A stretch of 38,089 bases of DNA, from positions 1 to 38,089 of the forward strand of contig JAEUKK010000174.1 of assembly GCA_016792625.1 (NCBI GenBank), in the 5' to 3' direction. This DNA comes from Deltaproteobacteria bacterium. GTDB lineage: Bacteria > Myxococcota_A > UBA796 > UBA2385. The notes under the pieces are model-generated. The model had not been told where the DNA came from, did no database searches, and saw nothing but the letters and a program-made list of their open reading frames with translations. Below, piece after piece: positions 1 through 6,891 of this stretch. The translations under genes and the position numbers were made by a program. The number at the start of each line of letters is the position of its first letter. Position 1 is the stretch's first letter.

Positions 1-262
1 CTGCGCACGGTGCGCGCGGCCGACAGCGCCATCCTTCAAGACCTGCAGGACAGCCGCGACCACCTCGGCAACGTCATCGAGATCGACGACGAGGCGCAGC
101 AGACGCGCTGGTTCGACAACGCGCAGGTGAGCCCCGAGCGCACGGCCCGCTCTACCGGCTGTCGTTGGCCACCGACCGCGAGATGGTGGGCCTGGCCCAA
201 GCGGGTGTGCTGCCCCTCCCGGTGCAGCTGCTGCCGCACGGCGGCGGCGGCAAGAACGATGG
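1..262 (+). pseudogene. Decayed TcC/Rhs-like YD-repeat fragment (copy 1)
   Basis: The reading frame gives LQDLQxSRDHxGNVIEIDD and a TRWFDNAQVSPER segment. This is the pattern of the Rhs/YD-repeat part of Tc-toxin TcC/SpvB-type proteins, where LQDL-YxYDxxGN is followed by DDAQQT-F-N-V-P. The stretch is near-identical to 3300-3562. Relative to that copy it lacks a net 10 nt after position 140, so the codons for the YTYDPLYRL motif are lost and the frame shifts. The 5' part lies outside the window. Homology stops at about 262, just before the next gene. It is a broken relic; no function is expected from this copy. Confidence 0.6.
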
Positions 263-303
263 CGCAACCTTGAAGGCGATGGATTTGCTACCGTGAGGTT
301 CAC

Positions 304-990
304 TTGGCGACACTACTCTCGATTGTTGAGTCTGTGCGCGGGCTGGTAAAGGTCGGGAGCATCGACAGCGTGGAACCACTGCTCGAGTCTGCATCGACGC
401 TGCTCGAAACAGAAGCTGAAGCGAGCGTGCTCATGGAGTTTGCGGAGACCTGCCGTGCTTGGGGACCGCCCGCCCTTGAGGAAGCCGCGCTTAGAGCTGC
501 CCTCGCTCGTGGTGCTCAACTCGATGCTATGGAACAGCTCCTCTTCCTCCTCCTACAACGGATTGGCATGCCGAATGACGCTGAGATGACCTCAGTAGTC
601 ATCGAGGCTGAGTCTCTCGGGGGGGAGGCATTGCGACTTCTTGGGGCCTCGTCAGGCGCCCGGTGGGCAAACCTGATCACCACGCGCGGTAGATGCCGAT
701 CACTGCTCGCGCAAGTCGGAAAACGTGAACACGGACCAGGTGCACGGGCTGACTTCCTTGCTTTCCGGAGCTGGGTGGAGGTCGGGGTGGATGTGCCGGG
801 TCATTGGCCCCGCGCCAACCAGCGTGCAATCGTCGACCTCGATATCGCCGAGCTGGACATTCTGGAGGGACACGGCGCGGACGCAACGCGGCGGCTCGAA
901 TCGGCCATCGCGACACTTGAGGCCGCGAAGGGCTCCCGTTTCATGATCGAACGCGGGTACGAGTTGCTCGCGCGGGCAGAGGAGTCGTGA
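304..990 (+). CDS. Hypothetical helical protein next to a Rhs relic
   Basis: 228 residues, not recognised. The start is TTG at 304: a GAGG at 295-298 lies 5 nt upstream, and the frame is closed by a TGA at 271-273 with no in-frame ATG between. The protein is mainly helical with alternating Leu/Ala/Glu segments (residues 1-110 and 170-225), loosely reminiscent of TPR-like solenoids. No catalytic motif, signal peptide or membrane segment is visible. Base composition is less GC-rich than most neighbours. Its position directly behind a Rhs/YD fragment matches that of the two immunity-like genes at 3974 and 5626, so an orphan immunity or cassette gene is the best guess, by context only. Confidence 0.55.
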   Translation: MATLLSIVESVRGLVKVGSIDSVEPLLESASTLLETEAEASVLMEFAETCRAWGPPALEEAALRAALARGAQLDAMEQLLFLLLQRIGMPNDAEMTSVVIEAESLGGEALRLLGASSGARWANLITTRGRCRSLLAQVGKREHGPGARADFLAFRSWVEVGVDVPGHWPRANQRAIVDLDIAELDILEGHGADATRRLESAIATLEAAKGSRFMIERGYELLARAEES

Positions 991-1503
991 CCGGAGGTGC
1001 CCTTGTCCTCGGTACAGCGGCGATTACAACGAGTAAGAAGCCCCACGCCACGCAATCCCCACGCCACGAAGTTCAGGGCCCAGACCAACGCTCTGTTGCG
1101 CGCAGTCCTGAGCGCCCCAAGACAGAGGTTCCGCCCCGACCAAAAACCTGTGCCTCACCGGCCGACGGCCACTGTGCCCGCGCCCCGCCGCCCGCCCGCG
1201 CGCGCCGGGGCGACACCGCGCATCACCACTTCGCCGCGACGTCGGCCGCAGCGCCGCGCGCCCAGGACAGAGCGCCGCCCGCGCGACCCGACCGAGGCCG
1301 CTCGCGCGCCCCGCGCGAAGGGCGTGGCCCAGCCGCGCGACAGGAACCCGCGCGGATCGGGAAGGTTACCTTCGCGGTAGGCTTCAGGTGGGGGACGCCA
1401 GCAACGACGTACGGTCGTCTCGTTCGGACCGCAGTGAGGGCGAGCGACTGCAGCCGATGATTGGCAGATGGTCTTCGCGCTCCGGGTAGGTTATCTTCCA
1501 GCC
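991..1503. other. Gene-free strip with one dispersed-repeat copy
   Basis: No convincing gene. An ORF opening by GTGA overlap at 987 runs to 1460 but turns into Pro/Arg/Ala low-complexity sequence after about 20 codons, as non-coding GC-rich DNA does. The right part holds a 55-bp repeat (1335-1389) shared with 6791-6845. The strip ends just before the ATG at 1504. Confidence 0.5.
1335..1389 (+). repeat. Dispersed 55-bp repeat, copy 1
   Basis: Starting at GCGCGACAGGAACCCGCGCG, this segment matches 6791-6845 at roughly 46 of 55 positions by eye. Both carry GAAGsTTACCTTCGCGGT. In this copy GAAGGTTACCTTC is a perfect 6-bp inverted repeat around one T. Both copies lie at the 3' edge of Rhs-related debris and just before an unrelated gene block. 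Confidence 0.6.
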
Positions 1504-2091
1504 ATGCTGAACCACGACACGCTTGATGACGCCCTTCACACCCTTGGCGCGGTGCTCGACCACCGGGGCGCGCCTGCCGGGCTCGTGCTCGTCGGCGGCG
1601 GCGCGCTGGTGCTGCTCGGGCTCATCGCGCGCTCCACCCGCGACCTTGACGTGGTGGCGCGGATCGACACCGGTGCGTTGACCGAGGCTGAGCCTCTGCC
1701 CCCCGCGCTGCAAGCGGCGATCGCCGAGGTCGCGATGGCCCTCGACCTCGCGCCCGACTGGCTCAACACCGGCCCAGCCTCACTGCTGCGGCTGGGTCTG
1801 CCCGCCGGCTTCGCGTCGCGCGCTCACCGGCGCCACTACGGCGCCCTTGAGGTGTGGCTCGCGGATCGTTTCGACCAAATTCACCTCAAGCTGTACGCGG
1901 CGGCAGACCACTGGCCCCGGCACAGCCGGCACCTCGCCGACCTGCGTGCGCTGCGCCCCACCGCGCAAGAGCTGGGCGCCGCCGCGGCCTGGTGCCGCAG
2001 CCACGACCCCTCTGAGCCCTTCGACACCGCGCAGCTTCAGCCTGTGCTCCGCGTTCTCGGGGCCCCGGCCGCGGGCGGCGCAGATGTCTGA
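1504..2091 (+). CDS. Nucleotidyltransferase-like protein (DUF6036/AbiEii-like)
   Basis: 195 residues from ATG 1504; an ATG at 1468 would add 12 residues but with a non-family-like N-terminus. Residues about 28-55 read LVGGGALVLLGLIARSTRDL followed by DVV. This is the glycine-rich turn plus (S/T)xDxD pattern of pol-beta-superfamily nucleotidyltransferases such as DUF6036 and AbiEii. The C-terminal part (ADRFDQIHLKLYAAADHW, then HxxDLRAL) fits the family's helical end, where the HLxDLxxL region is typical. It overlaps the next gene by 8 nt, so the two are probably translated together. Related proteins act as toxins or antitoxin-type enzymes that modify RNA or proteins. Family fold is fairly secure; the role is inferred. 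Confidence 0.65.
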   Translation: MLNHDTLDDALHTLGAVLDHRGAPAGLVLVGGGALVLLGLIARSTRDLDVVARIDTGALTEAEPLPPALQAAIAEVAMALDLAPDWLNTGPASLLRLGLPAGFASRAHRRHYGALEVWLADRFDQIHLKLYAAADHWPRHSRHLADLRALRPTAQELGAAAAWCRSHDPSEPFDTAQLQPVLRVLGAPAAGGADV

Positions 2092-2974
2092 CCCAACCGC
2101 GGCGGCGCTCGACCTCGGGTGGAGCTTGCTCACCGAGCTGGGGGCGCCCGGCCTGCGCCGGGCACACGCGGGCGCGGCGCTCGACCCCGAGCCGGTGGTG
2201 CTGCTCGTGGCGCGGGTGGCGACCGCGCCGGCGCTCGGGGGCGACCCACGGCTGCGTGACCAGCTGGGGCGCTGGCTCGTGCACCACGGCGGGCGCCTGT
2301 CGGTGACGCGGCTGACCGGGCTGCTGCGCGGGGCGACGGCTGAGGCGCAGGCCGCTTGGTCGCAGCTGGCGGTCGATGTCCGGGCGGCCGGCGGGCTGGC
2401 GCTGCCCTCCCCCGTCCCCGCGGGGCCGCCCCAGCCGCTTGAGGCGGCGCCGCTCTCGCTGCCCCTCGAGCGGCCGGCCCTGGCGCTGCTGCGCCTGCGG
2501 AGTCTGTGTGGCATCGGCGCGCGGGCCGATGTGATCGGCGCGCTGCTCGCCGCACCCGACCAGTGGCAGCGCAGCGCAGACCTCGGCCACCTCGGCTACT
2601 CGGGCCGAATGGTGGGGGCCGTACTCGCCGACCTTCACCAAGCCGGCCTCGCCGCGCGCGACCCGCGGGGCAACGCGCACGCCTTCCGCCTGGTGGCGCC
2701 GGGGCCCCTGCGCGCGCTCGTCGGCGCCGAGGGCCTGCGGCCGGTGCGCTGGGCGGCCGCGTGCGCGGTGGTCGAGCTGCGGCTGCGTCTCGCCGCCCTC
2801 GACGGCGCGCCCGCCGCGGTGCAGCGGGTCGAGGCGACCGGGCTCAGGGCGGCCCTGGCGCTGCAGGCGCAGCGGCTCGACCTGCCCGCCCCGCCCGCGG
2901 CGCGCGGCGTGCCCGACGTGTACCCGGCCCTCTGCGCATGGGCGGACGCGGAGCTGCGCAGCCTTGGGGGGTGA
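2084..2974 (+). CDS. Winged-helix-like partner of the nucleotidyltransferase gene
   Basis: 296 residues from ATG 2084, inside the end of the previous gene (8-nt overlap). An upstream in-frame start at 1847 lies wholly within that gene and is not credible. Residues about 140-205 (LLRLRSLCGIGARADVIGAL, then SGRMVGAVLADLHQAGL) have the look of a winged-helix DNA-binding unit: helix, recognition helix, then a hydrophobic wing before ARDPRG. The rest is Ala/Leu-rich and unrecognised. Coupling to a DUF6036-type nucleotidyltransferase suggests a two-gene toxin-antitoxin or defence module in which this is the regulator or antitoxin. That role is inferred from pairing, and the order here (enzyme first) is the reverse of classical abiEi-abiEii. 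Confidence 0.5.
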   Translation: MSDPTAAALDLGWSLLTELGAPGLRRAHAGAALDPEPVVLLVARVATAPALGGDPRLRDQLGRWLVHHGGRLSVTRLTGLLRGATAEAQAAWSQLAVDVRAAGGLALPSPVPAGPPQPLEAAPLSLPLERPALALLRLRSLCGIGARADVIGALLAAPDQWQRSADLGHLGYSGRMVGAVLADLHQAGLAARDPRGNAHAFRLVAPGPLRALVGAEGLRPVRWAAACAVVELRLRLAALDGAPAAVQRVEATGLRAALALQAQRLDLPAPPAARGVPDVYPALCAWADAELRSLGG

Positions 2975-2984
2975 GGGTCACCCT

Positions 2985-3440
2985 TCACATCGACCCGACC
3001 GACCCGCGCCGCCCGCCCTGTGCTACGCTCAGCCCACCCCGACAGGAGGCCCGGTGGTCCAGCTGCCCCAGCGCCGACGTCCACGCGAAGATGACGTTAC
3101 TGACGTCGCCTTCGGCGCTTGCCCGCTGGCGCCCCGCCGGCCCCCGACGCGCACTGACAGCACCGCCACGCCCCGGGTGACCGGGCTGCGCAGCGACAGC
3201 GCCCGGGGCCACCGCGCGCGCATCACCGACCGCGAAGGGGCGACAAGCTCGACCACGACGACAAGCACCTACGACCCGCAGCGCCTGTGGCTGACGCGCC
3301 TGCGCACGGTGCGCGCGGCCGACAGCGCCACCCTCCAAGACCTGCAGTACAGCCGCGACCACGTCGGCAACGTCATCGAGATCGACGACGAGGCGGAGCA
3401 GACGCGCTGGTTCGACAACGCGCCGGTGAGCCCCGAGCGC
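2985..3440 (+). repeat. Direct repeat A (Rhs head), copy 2
   Basis: This block of about 455 bp is repeated at 5079-5531 with scattered substitutions, and its last part (3300-3440) again at 1-141. It contains a promoter-like box, ribosome site, GTG start and the first ~130 codons of a TcC/Rhs-like protein. Homology between copies stops abruptly inside the SPER motif. Confidence 0.85.
3021..3056 (+). promoter_or_regulatory. Conserved extended -10, AGGAGG and GTG start of Rhs head
   Basis: TGCTACGCT (3021-3029) resembles an extended -10 box. AGGAGG at 3044-3049 lies 4 nt before GTG at 3054. The same elements with identical spacing recur at 5114-5149 while the surrounding sequence differs, which supports function. 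No good -35 box is visible. Confidence 0.45.
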
Positions 3441-3977
3441 CCGTACACCTACGACCCGCTCTACCGGCTGTCGTCGGCCACCGGCCGCGAGAGGGTGGGC
3501 CTGGGCCAAGCCGGTCTGCTGCCTCTCCCAGTAGAGCTGCTGCCGCACGGCGGCGGGGCCAACACGGTGCTGCGCCGCACCACCCAGAGCGATGTCGATG
3601 AAGCCGCGGGCAACCTGACCGAGACCGTGCACCTGGTCGGCTGCAGCGTGGTCTGGCGCCGGCGCGCGCAGGTCCCTGCGGGCAACAGCCAGGTCTGGGC
3701 CTCAAGCTCGGGCCTGACCGGCGAAGACATCGACGACCCGACCACCTGGATTAGCCAATACAGCCACGACCGCCGCGGCAACATGCTGGTGCTGCCCGGT
3801 GCTGGCGCGCCCAACGGCATGGTTGCGACCCGCGACCACCGCGACCACCTCGAGAGCGTGGCGCTCAACAGCACCGCCCGAGACCTCCCCATTAGAAACC
3901 CGTTGGATAAGCCATCGTGGTCGGTTAGCGCGCGAGCCGATGGAATACGCGCTCGAACAGAGAGGCTTCAAGAGTGA
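3054..3977 (+). CDS. Short TcC/Rhs-like YD-repeat protein, toxin tip lost (copy 2)
   Basis: 307 residues from GTG 3054, chosen for the AGGAGG 4 nt upstream. The family normally has long YD-repeat shells ending in a variable toxin. Recognisable parts, in order: ITDREGATSSTTTTSTYDP near residue 58; LQDLQYSRDHVGNVIEIDD then YTYDPLYRL-ATGRE (residues 95-145); a degenerate VDEAAGNL-VH block (about 180-195); YSHDRRGNMLVLPG (about 235-250). This matches only the C-terminal half of the TcC/SpvB Rhs core. From about 3890 the composition drops in GC and the remaining ~28 residues are unlike Rhs. Another frame across the same junction reads EPMEYALEQRGFKSE, as if the end of a deleted toxin. The stop overlaps the next gene's GTG by 4 nt. 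Probably a deletion remnant still able to be translated. Confidence 0.55.
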   Translation: MVQLPQRRRPREDDVTDVAFGACPLAPRRPPTRTDSTATPRVTGLRSDSARGHRARITDREGATSSTTTTSTYDPQRLWLTRLRTVRAADSATLQDLQYSRDHVGNVIEIDDEAEQTRWFDNAPVSPERPYTYDPLYRLSSATGRERVGLGQAGLLPLPVELLPHGGGANTVLRRTTQSDVDEAAGNLTETVHLVGCSVVWRRRAQVPAGNSQVWASSSGLTGEDIDDPTTWISQYSHDRRGNMLVLPGAGAPNGMVATRDHRDHLESVALNSTARDLPIRNPLDKPSWSVSARADGIRARTERLQE

Positions 3978-4504
3978 GATGCAAATACCGAGTCACTAAA
4001 TACAACCCAGAGTTTCGAGATGCAAGGGGGTTCTATCTACGCAGCGAGTGGACCGAACAGTCTGATGTCGGGAAAGAATTTGATGGAGTCCGTTTGGAAG
4101 AAGAGGAGTACTTGAGGGTGGAGGCTCTATACTTGGCAGCCACTCGTTACTTCCTCGAGGAGGCGCGAATTCCAGGGCTTGTCTTGAAAGACCTGCAAAT
4201 TTGGCATGAGGACTTGGAGTCGGAAGGACTCGGCTTCTTGAAGAATGGTGCAACTTTGTCCATCGAACAGTGTTTGGTCTTCCAAAGGGCTCTTCTGCGT
4301 CACGAAGCTTTTGGGTCGCTGAGCATCCCGGGCAGGGCTTATCTGCATGTCGGGTTTGACTACTATGTTTACATCGGCCTGCCCGTACCCTGTCTTTCGG
4401 CTATCCAGGCCGTTGAGCGAAGCGGGCTTTACGTCGAACCATTCCGGTCGCCCCATCTTCGGGCTCCGCCGGGGTACCATACGAGAAGGATGGTCGGTAC
4501 GTAG
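3974..4504 (+). CDS. Immunity-like protein coupled to Rhs remnant
   Basis: 176 residues; starts at GTG 3974, which overlaps the TGA of the Rhs remnant (GTGA). The sequence is acidic and soluble, with no signal or membrane segment: KYRVTKYNPEFRDARG at the N-terminus, a helical middle, then GRAYLHVGFDYYVYIGLP near residue 125. GC content is clearly lower than in the flanking repeats, as is common for Rhs/CDI immunity genes. Position directly behind a Rhs tip, coupled translation and size all fit an immunity protein kept after its toxin was lost. I do not recognise the family with certainty, and the function is inferred from context. Confidence 0.6.
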   Translation: MRCKYRVTKYNPEFRDARGFYLRSEWTEQSDVGKEFDGVRLEEEEYLRVEALYLAATRYFLEEARIPGLVLKDLQIWHEDLESEGLGFLKNGATLSIEQCLVFQRALLRHEAFGSLSIPGRAYLHVGFDYYVYIGLPVPCLSAIQAVERSGLYVEPFRSPHLRAPPGYHTRRMVGT

Positions 4505-5146
4505 TGCCCACATCATGCCGGCCGTCGCTGATCTGGATCGTAGGACTGGAGCACCACTTCGCCGGTCGGGATAGAGCATGGAACCATTTGTGGAGCCCAT
4601 GCTCCAGCCGCCATGAGCGCTGATTTTGACCTTTCCGCGGACCTATAGGTACTTGCAGATATCGCAGCTTGTTCGAAGCTTCGGGAAAGCGAACCGCAGC
4701 CCTACTCTGGGCCCGCTGGAGTGGCAGGCGCCGCAGGCCGAGCCACACCCCACCCCCTCCGGCTCACCCGCCACGCCGCGGTGTTCGACGTGCCAGACGT
4801 CAACGTCAACCAGCCGCCCACCCACACACCTGCGACCAAACCGAATCACCGACCCAGCGCAGAAGCACCGTCGAGGCCCCATCGCTGCACGCCCCTGTCG
4901 CAGCGGTCCTCGGCGCCGCCCCGCGTTCGCCCCACCAGCGCTCCCGCGCACGACGCCGCCTCGTCCCGAACGACGCCCTGGCCGCTCATCTCGACCGCCC
5001 GTCCACCCGTGCCCTCACCCCGCAAGCCTCCACCGCGCTCCCGCCCGGAGCCCTCCGCAGCTGAGCGTCCTCCACCTTCAACTCGATCCGACCGACCCGC
5101 GCCGCCCGACCTGTGCTACGCTCGGCCCACCCCGACAGGAGGCCCG
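4505..5146. other. Gene-free strip with repeat B copy and a hairpin
   Basis: No gene with credible codon use. The left 230 bp is low in GC and contains an 8-bp inverted repeat, GAGCATGG (4574-4581) with CCATGCTC (4597-4604), without a T-run. From 4738 it holds repeat B, then Pro/Arg/Ala-rich debris, and from 5079 the head of repeat A copy 3. An open frame from 4721 that joins the Rhs head at 5147 is not supported by any ribosome site or family match before 5147. Confidence 0.5.
4738..4883 (+). repeat. Direct repeat B, copy 1
   Basis: About 145 bp beginning CCGAGCCACACCCCACCCCC and ending in AGCACCGTCGAGG. It matches 6457-6600 at roughly 85% by eye. It occurs 3' of an immunity-like gene in both places. 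No family was recognised in any frame. Confidence 0.7.
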
Positions 5147-5531
5147 GTGGTCCAGCTCCCCCAGCGCCGACGACCACTCGAAGATAGCGTCGCTGACGTC
5201 GCCTTCGGCGCTTGCCCGCTGACGCCCCGCCGGCCCCCGACGCGCACCGACAGCACTGCCACGCCGTGGGTGACCGAGCTGCGCAGCGGCAACGCCCGCG
5301 TCCAGCGCGAGAGCATCACCGACGGCGAAGGTGCGACAAGCTCGACCACGACGACAACCACCTACGACCCGCAGCGCCTGTGGCTGACCCGCCTGCGCAC
5401 GGTGCGCGCGGCCGACAGCGCCATCCTCCAAGACCTGCAGTACAGGCGCTGCCACGTCGGCAATGTCATCGTGATCGACGACGGGGCGCAGCAGACGCAG
5501 GGGTTCGACACCGCGCAGGTGAGCCCAGAGC
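5079..5531 (+). repeat. Direct repeat A (Rhs head), copy 3
   Basis: Same block as 2985-3440: promoter-like box, AGGAGG, GTG and the first ~128 codons of the Rhs head. It carries more substitutions in the YD motif (RRCHVGNVIVIDD) and stops at the same motif (SPE). Confidence 0.85.
5114..5149 (+). promoter_or_regulatory. Conserved extended -10, AGGAGG and GTG start, copy 3
   Basis: TGCTACGCT (5114-5122), AGGAGG (5137-5142) and GTG (5147-5149) keep exactly the spacing seen at 3021-3056. Confidence 0.45.
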
Positions 5532-5629
5532 CGATCCCCCAGCGTGCCGGCGGAAAGAACTACCATGAAAGGTGGCCTGCCGAGCACGCTGACGTAGACC
5601 CATATAGGAGGCTATCGAAACACCGATGA
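5147..5629 (+). CDS. Truncated Rhs head (copy 3), coupled to next gene
   Basis: 160 residues from GTG 5147. The first ~128 residues repeat the copy 2 head. The YD signature is degraded: the tyrosine/aspartate of YxYD is replaced by RRCH, and the TRWFDN motif reads TQGFDT. At 5531 the homology ends and a short lower-GC tail follows (QRAGGKNYHERWPAEHADV). The stop overlaps ATG 5626 by 4 nt. With neither shell nor toxin it can hardly be a toxin. It may act only as a translated leader for the downstream gene, or be debris. Confidence 0.45.
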   Translation: MVQLPQRRRPLEDSVADVAFGACPLTPRRPPTRTDSTATPWVTELRSGNARVQRESITDGEGATSSTTTTTTYDPQRLWLTRLRTVRAADSAILQDLQYRRCHVGNVIVIDDGAQQTQGFDTAQVSPEPIPQRAGGKNYHERWPAEHADVDPYRRLSKHR

Positions 5630-6102
5630 CGACACTGCATGAGTTGTTTATGCTGTCGAAGGGTCAGCCGGTCGAAGTGGACGGGAAGACCGTCTCACTG
5701 GCGGCCAGGATTCCTTGCCAAGTTGGCGATCACTTTACCCTACGGTTCATTCGATCACGAGGCGAGAATCAAGGCGTACGACTATCCCTCAAGCAAGGTT
5801 TACTCCAGATTTGCGACACCCGAGTCGAGGTTGACACCGCACCGTACAGGGACCTTGTGTTTTGGCGGAGTACTGCGCCCGACGAAGCCCACTTTAGGGT
5901 GGTGAAGGCTCTGAGTGGCGAGCTCCTGGTGTACAATTGTTGGCGCGGGAGGTCGGGTAGTACGAACGCTTGGTTGGCCAACGCTGGCATACTGGTTGAG
6001 CTGCATGGCTCGTGTTGGAGATTACATTGTAGCGATGGCTACGGCGAAGCCTCCTTCGATGACGTTGTTGTCGAGGTATCGAGGCACGATACACCCATGT
6101 GA
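5626..6102 (+). CDS. Immunity-like protein coupled to Rhs head copy 3
   Basis: 158 residues; ATG 5626 overlaps the previous stop (ATGA). Mostly beta-type sequence (VEVDGKTVSLAARIPCQVG; GILVELHGSCWRLHCSDGYG), soluble, with no signal peptide. Base composition is much lower in GC than the repeat upstream, a sign of separate origin. The same arrangement as 3974-4504, a Rhs head followed by a coupled lower-GC gene, suggests an orphan immunity protein. The sequence is unrelated to that of the 3974 gene by eye, as expected for different toxin specificities. Family not recognised. Confidence 0.6.
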   Translation: MTTLHELFMLSKGQPVEVDGKTVSLAARIPCQVGDHFTLRFIRSRGENQGVRLSLKQGLLQICDTRVEVDTAPYRDLVFWRSTAPDEAHFRVVKALSGELLVYNCWRGRSGSTNAWLANAGILVELHGSCWRLHCSDGYGEASFDDVVVEVSRHDTPM

Positions 6103-6254
6103 ACGGTGATGATGCAGAGTTGGTGGTTCGAGGAGGGGGCGATTGGCCGCGATGGGCAAGTGACGGTAGCGGGTTCGCGATCAGTCTGATCTTGCACACG
6201 TTAGCGGACCGTCCCGCCGTATTGATATCGGGCGGTCTCCGAGTCTACGATTAA
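6099..6254 (+). CDS. Small coupled ORF, 51 residues
   Basis: GTG at 6099 overlaps the stop of the preceding gene (GTGA). The frame runs 51 codons to TAA at 6252. It contains RGGGDWPRWASDGSGFAISL and then LILHTLADRPAVLISGGL, a balanced composition with low-GC codon use like the upstream gene and unlike the debris after it. It could be an intact small protein or the N-terminus of a truncated larger one. Function unknown. Confidence 0.4.
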   Translation: MNGDDAELVVRGGGDWPRWASDGSGFAISLILHTLADRPAVLISGGLRVYD

Positions 6255-6456
6255 GCTCGCCGCCCGGATGTCACCACGTCCGCGCCCCGCCGCCGCATCA
6301 CCGAAGGCGAAGCCCCCGAGCAGCCCTCCGACATGCGCGCTTCGGCGCACCCGCTCCCCTCCTGGTGCGCCGAGAACGGCCTCGACGTGAGTACTCTCCG
6401 CTCCTAGGCCCCCCGCAGCTTGCGGCCATCCGTCTCGTCGGTCCGGCCCGACCCGG

Positions 6457-6600
6457 CCGAGCCACACCCCACCCCCTCCGGCTCACCCGCCAAACCGCAG
6501 TCTTCAACGAGCCAGACGTCAACATCGACGAGCCGCCCGCGTACGCGCCGGCGACCACACCGAATCGCCGACCCAGCGCAGAAGCACCGTCGAGGACCTG
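6457..6600 (+). repeat. Direct repeat B, copy 2
   Basis: Matches 4738-4883 over about 145 bp, with the same CCGAGCCACACCCCACCCCC start and AGCACCGTCGAGG end. Confidence 0.7.
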
Positions 6601-6790
6601 CCGCCGCACGCCCCGGTCGCGTACGAGCCGTTGGCCGGCGCCTCGGATAGCCCGCTGCACGCCGTTCTCCACACCCACGACGCATCGGCGGCCGGGGCGG
6701 CCCTCCGAGCCCTCCTGCGCTGAGCGTTAGCGGCCCGCGCGCCCCGGCCGAGCCCGCTCGCAGCCCTGCGCCGAGGCAAGGTTGCGGGCG

Positions 6791-6845
6791 GCGCGAAAGG
6801 AACCTGCGCGAATCGAGAAGCTTACCTTCGCGGTTGGTTTCGAGT
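6791..6845 (+). repeat. Dispersed 55-bp repeat, copy 2
   Basis: Counterpart of 1335-1389; here the inverted repeat is imperfect (GAAGCTTACCTTC). It lies about 45 bp from the stop of the minus-strand gene 6892-7224. Confidence 0.6.
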
Positions 6846-6891
6846 CGAGGCGAGCCTCAATGACGACCTGTCGTCAATTCAGACCCGCGGG

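Larger units (their letters stand above)
6255..6891. other. Gene-free strip with repeats B and C
   Basis: No complete gene. One short frame (about 6270-6406) ends in ENGLDVSTLRS and another (about 6590-6722) reads DLPPHAPVAYEPLAGASDSP onward to a stop. Both have plausible amino-acid use but no start, so they may be tails of lost genes. Repeat B copy 2 (6457-6600) and the 55-bp repeat (6791-6845) lie here. Confidence 0.45.

Noticed and set aside
987..1460. Coupled small gene after 304-990 (GTGA overlap)
   Set aside because: The first ~20 codons look possible, but the rest is low-complexity Pro/Arg/Ala; no conserved end was seen.
1847..2083. Upstream extension of the winged-helix-like gene
   Set aside because: This part overlaps the nucleotidyltransferase gene fully, in another frame, and reads as Arg/Pro-rich sequence; ATG 2084 is preferred.
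4721..5146. N-terminal extension of Rhs head copy 3
   Set aside because: Pro/Arg/Ser-rich with no counterpart at copy 2; the conserved AGGAGG-GTG at 5137-5149 marks the start.
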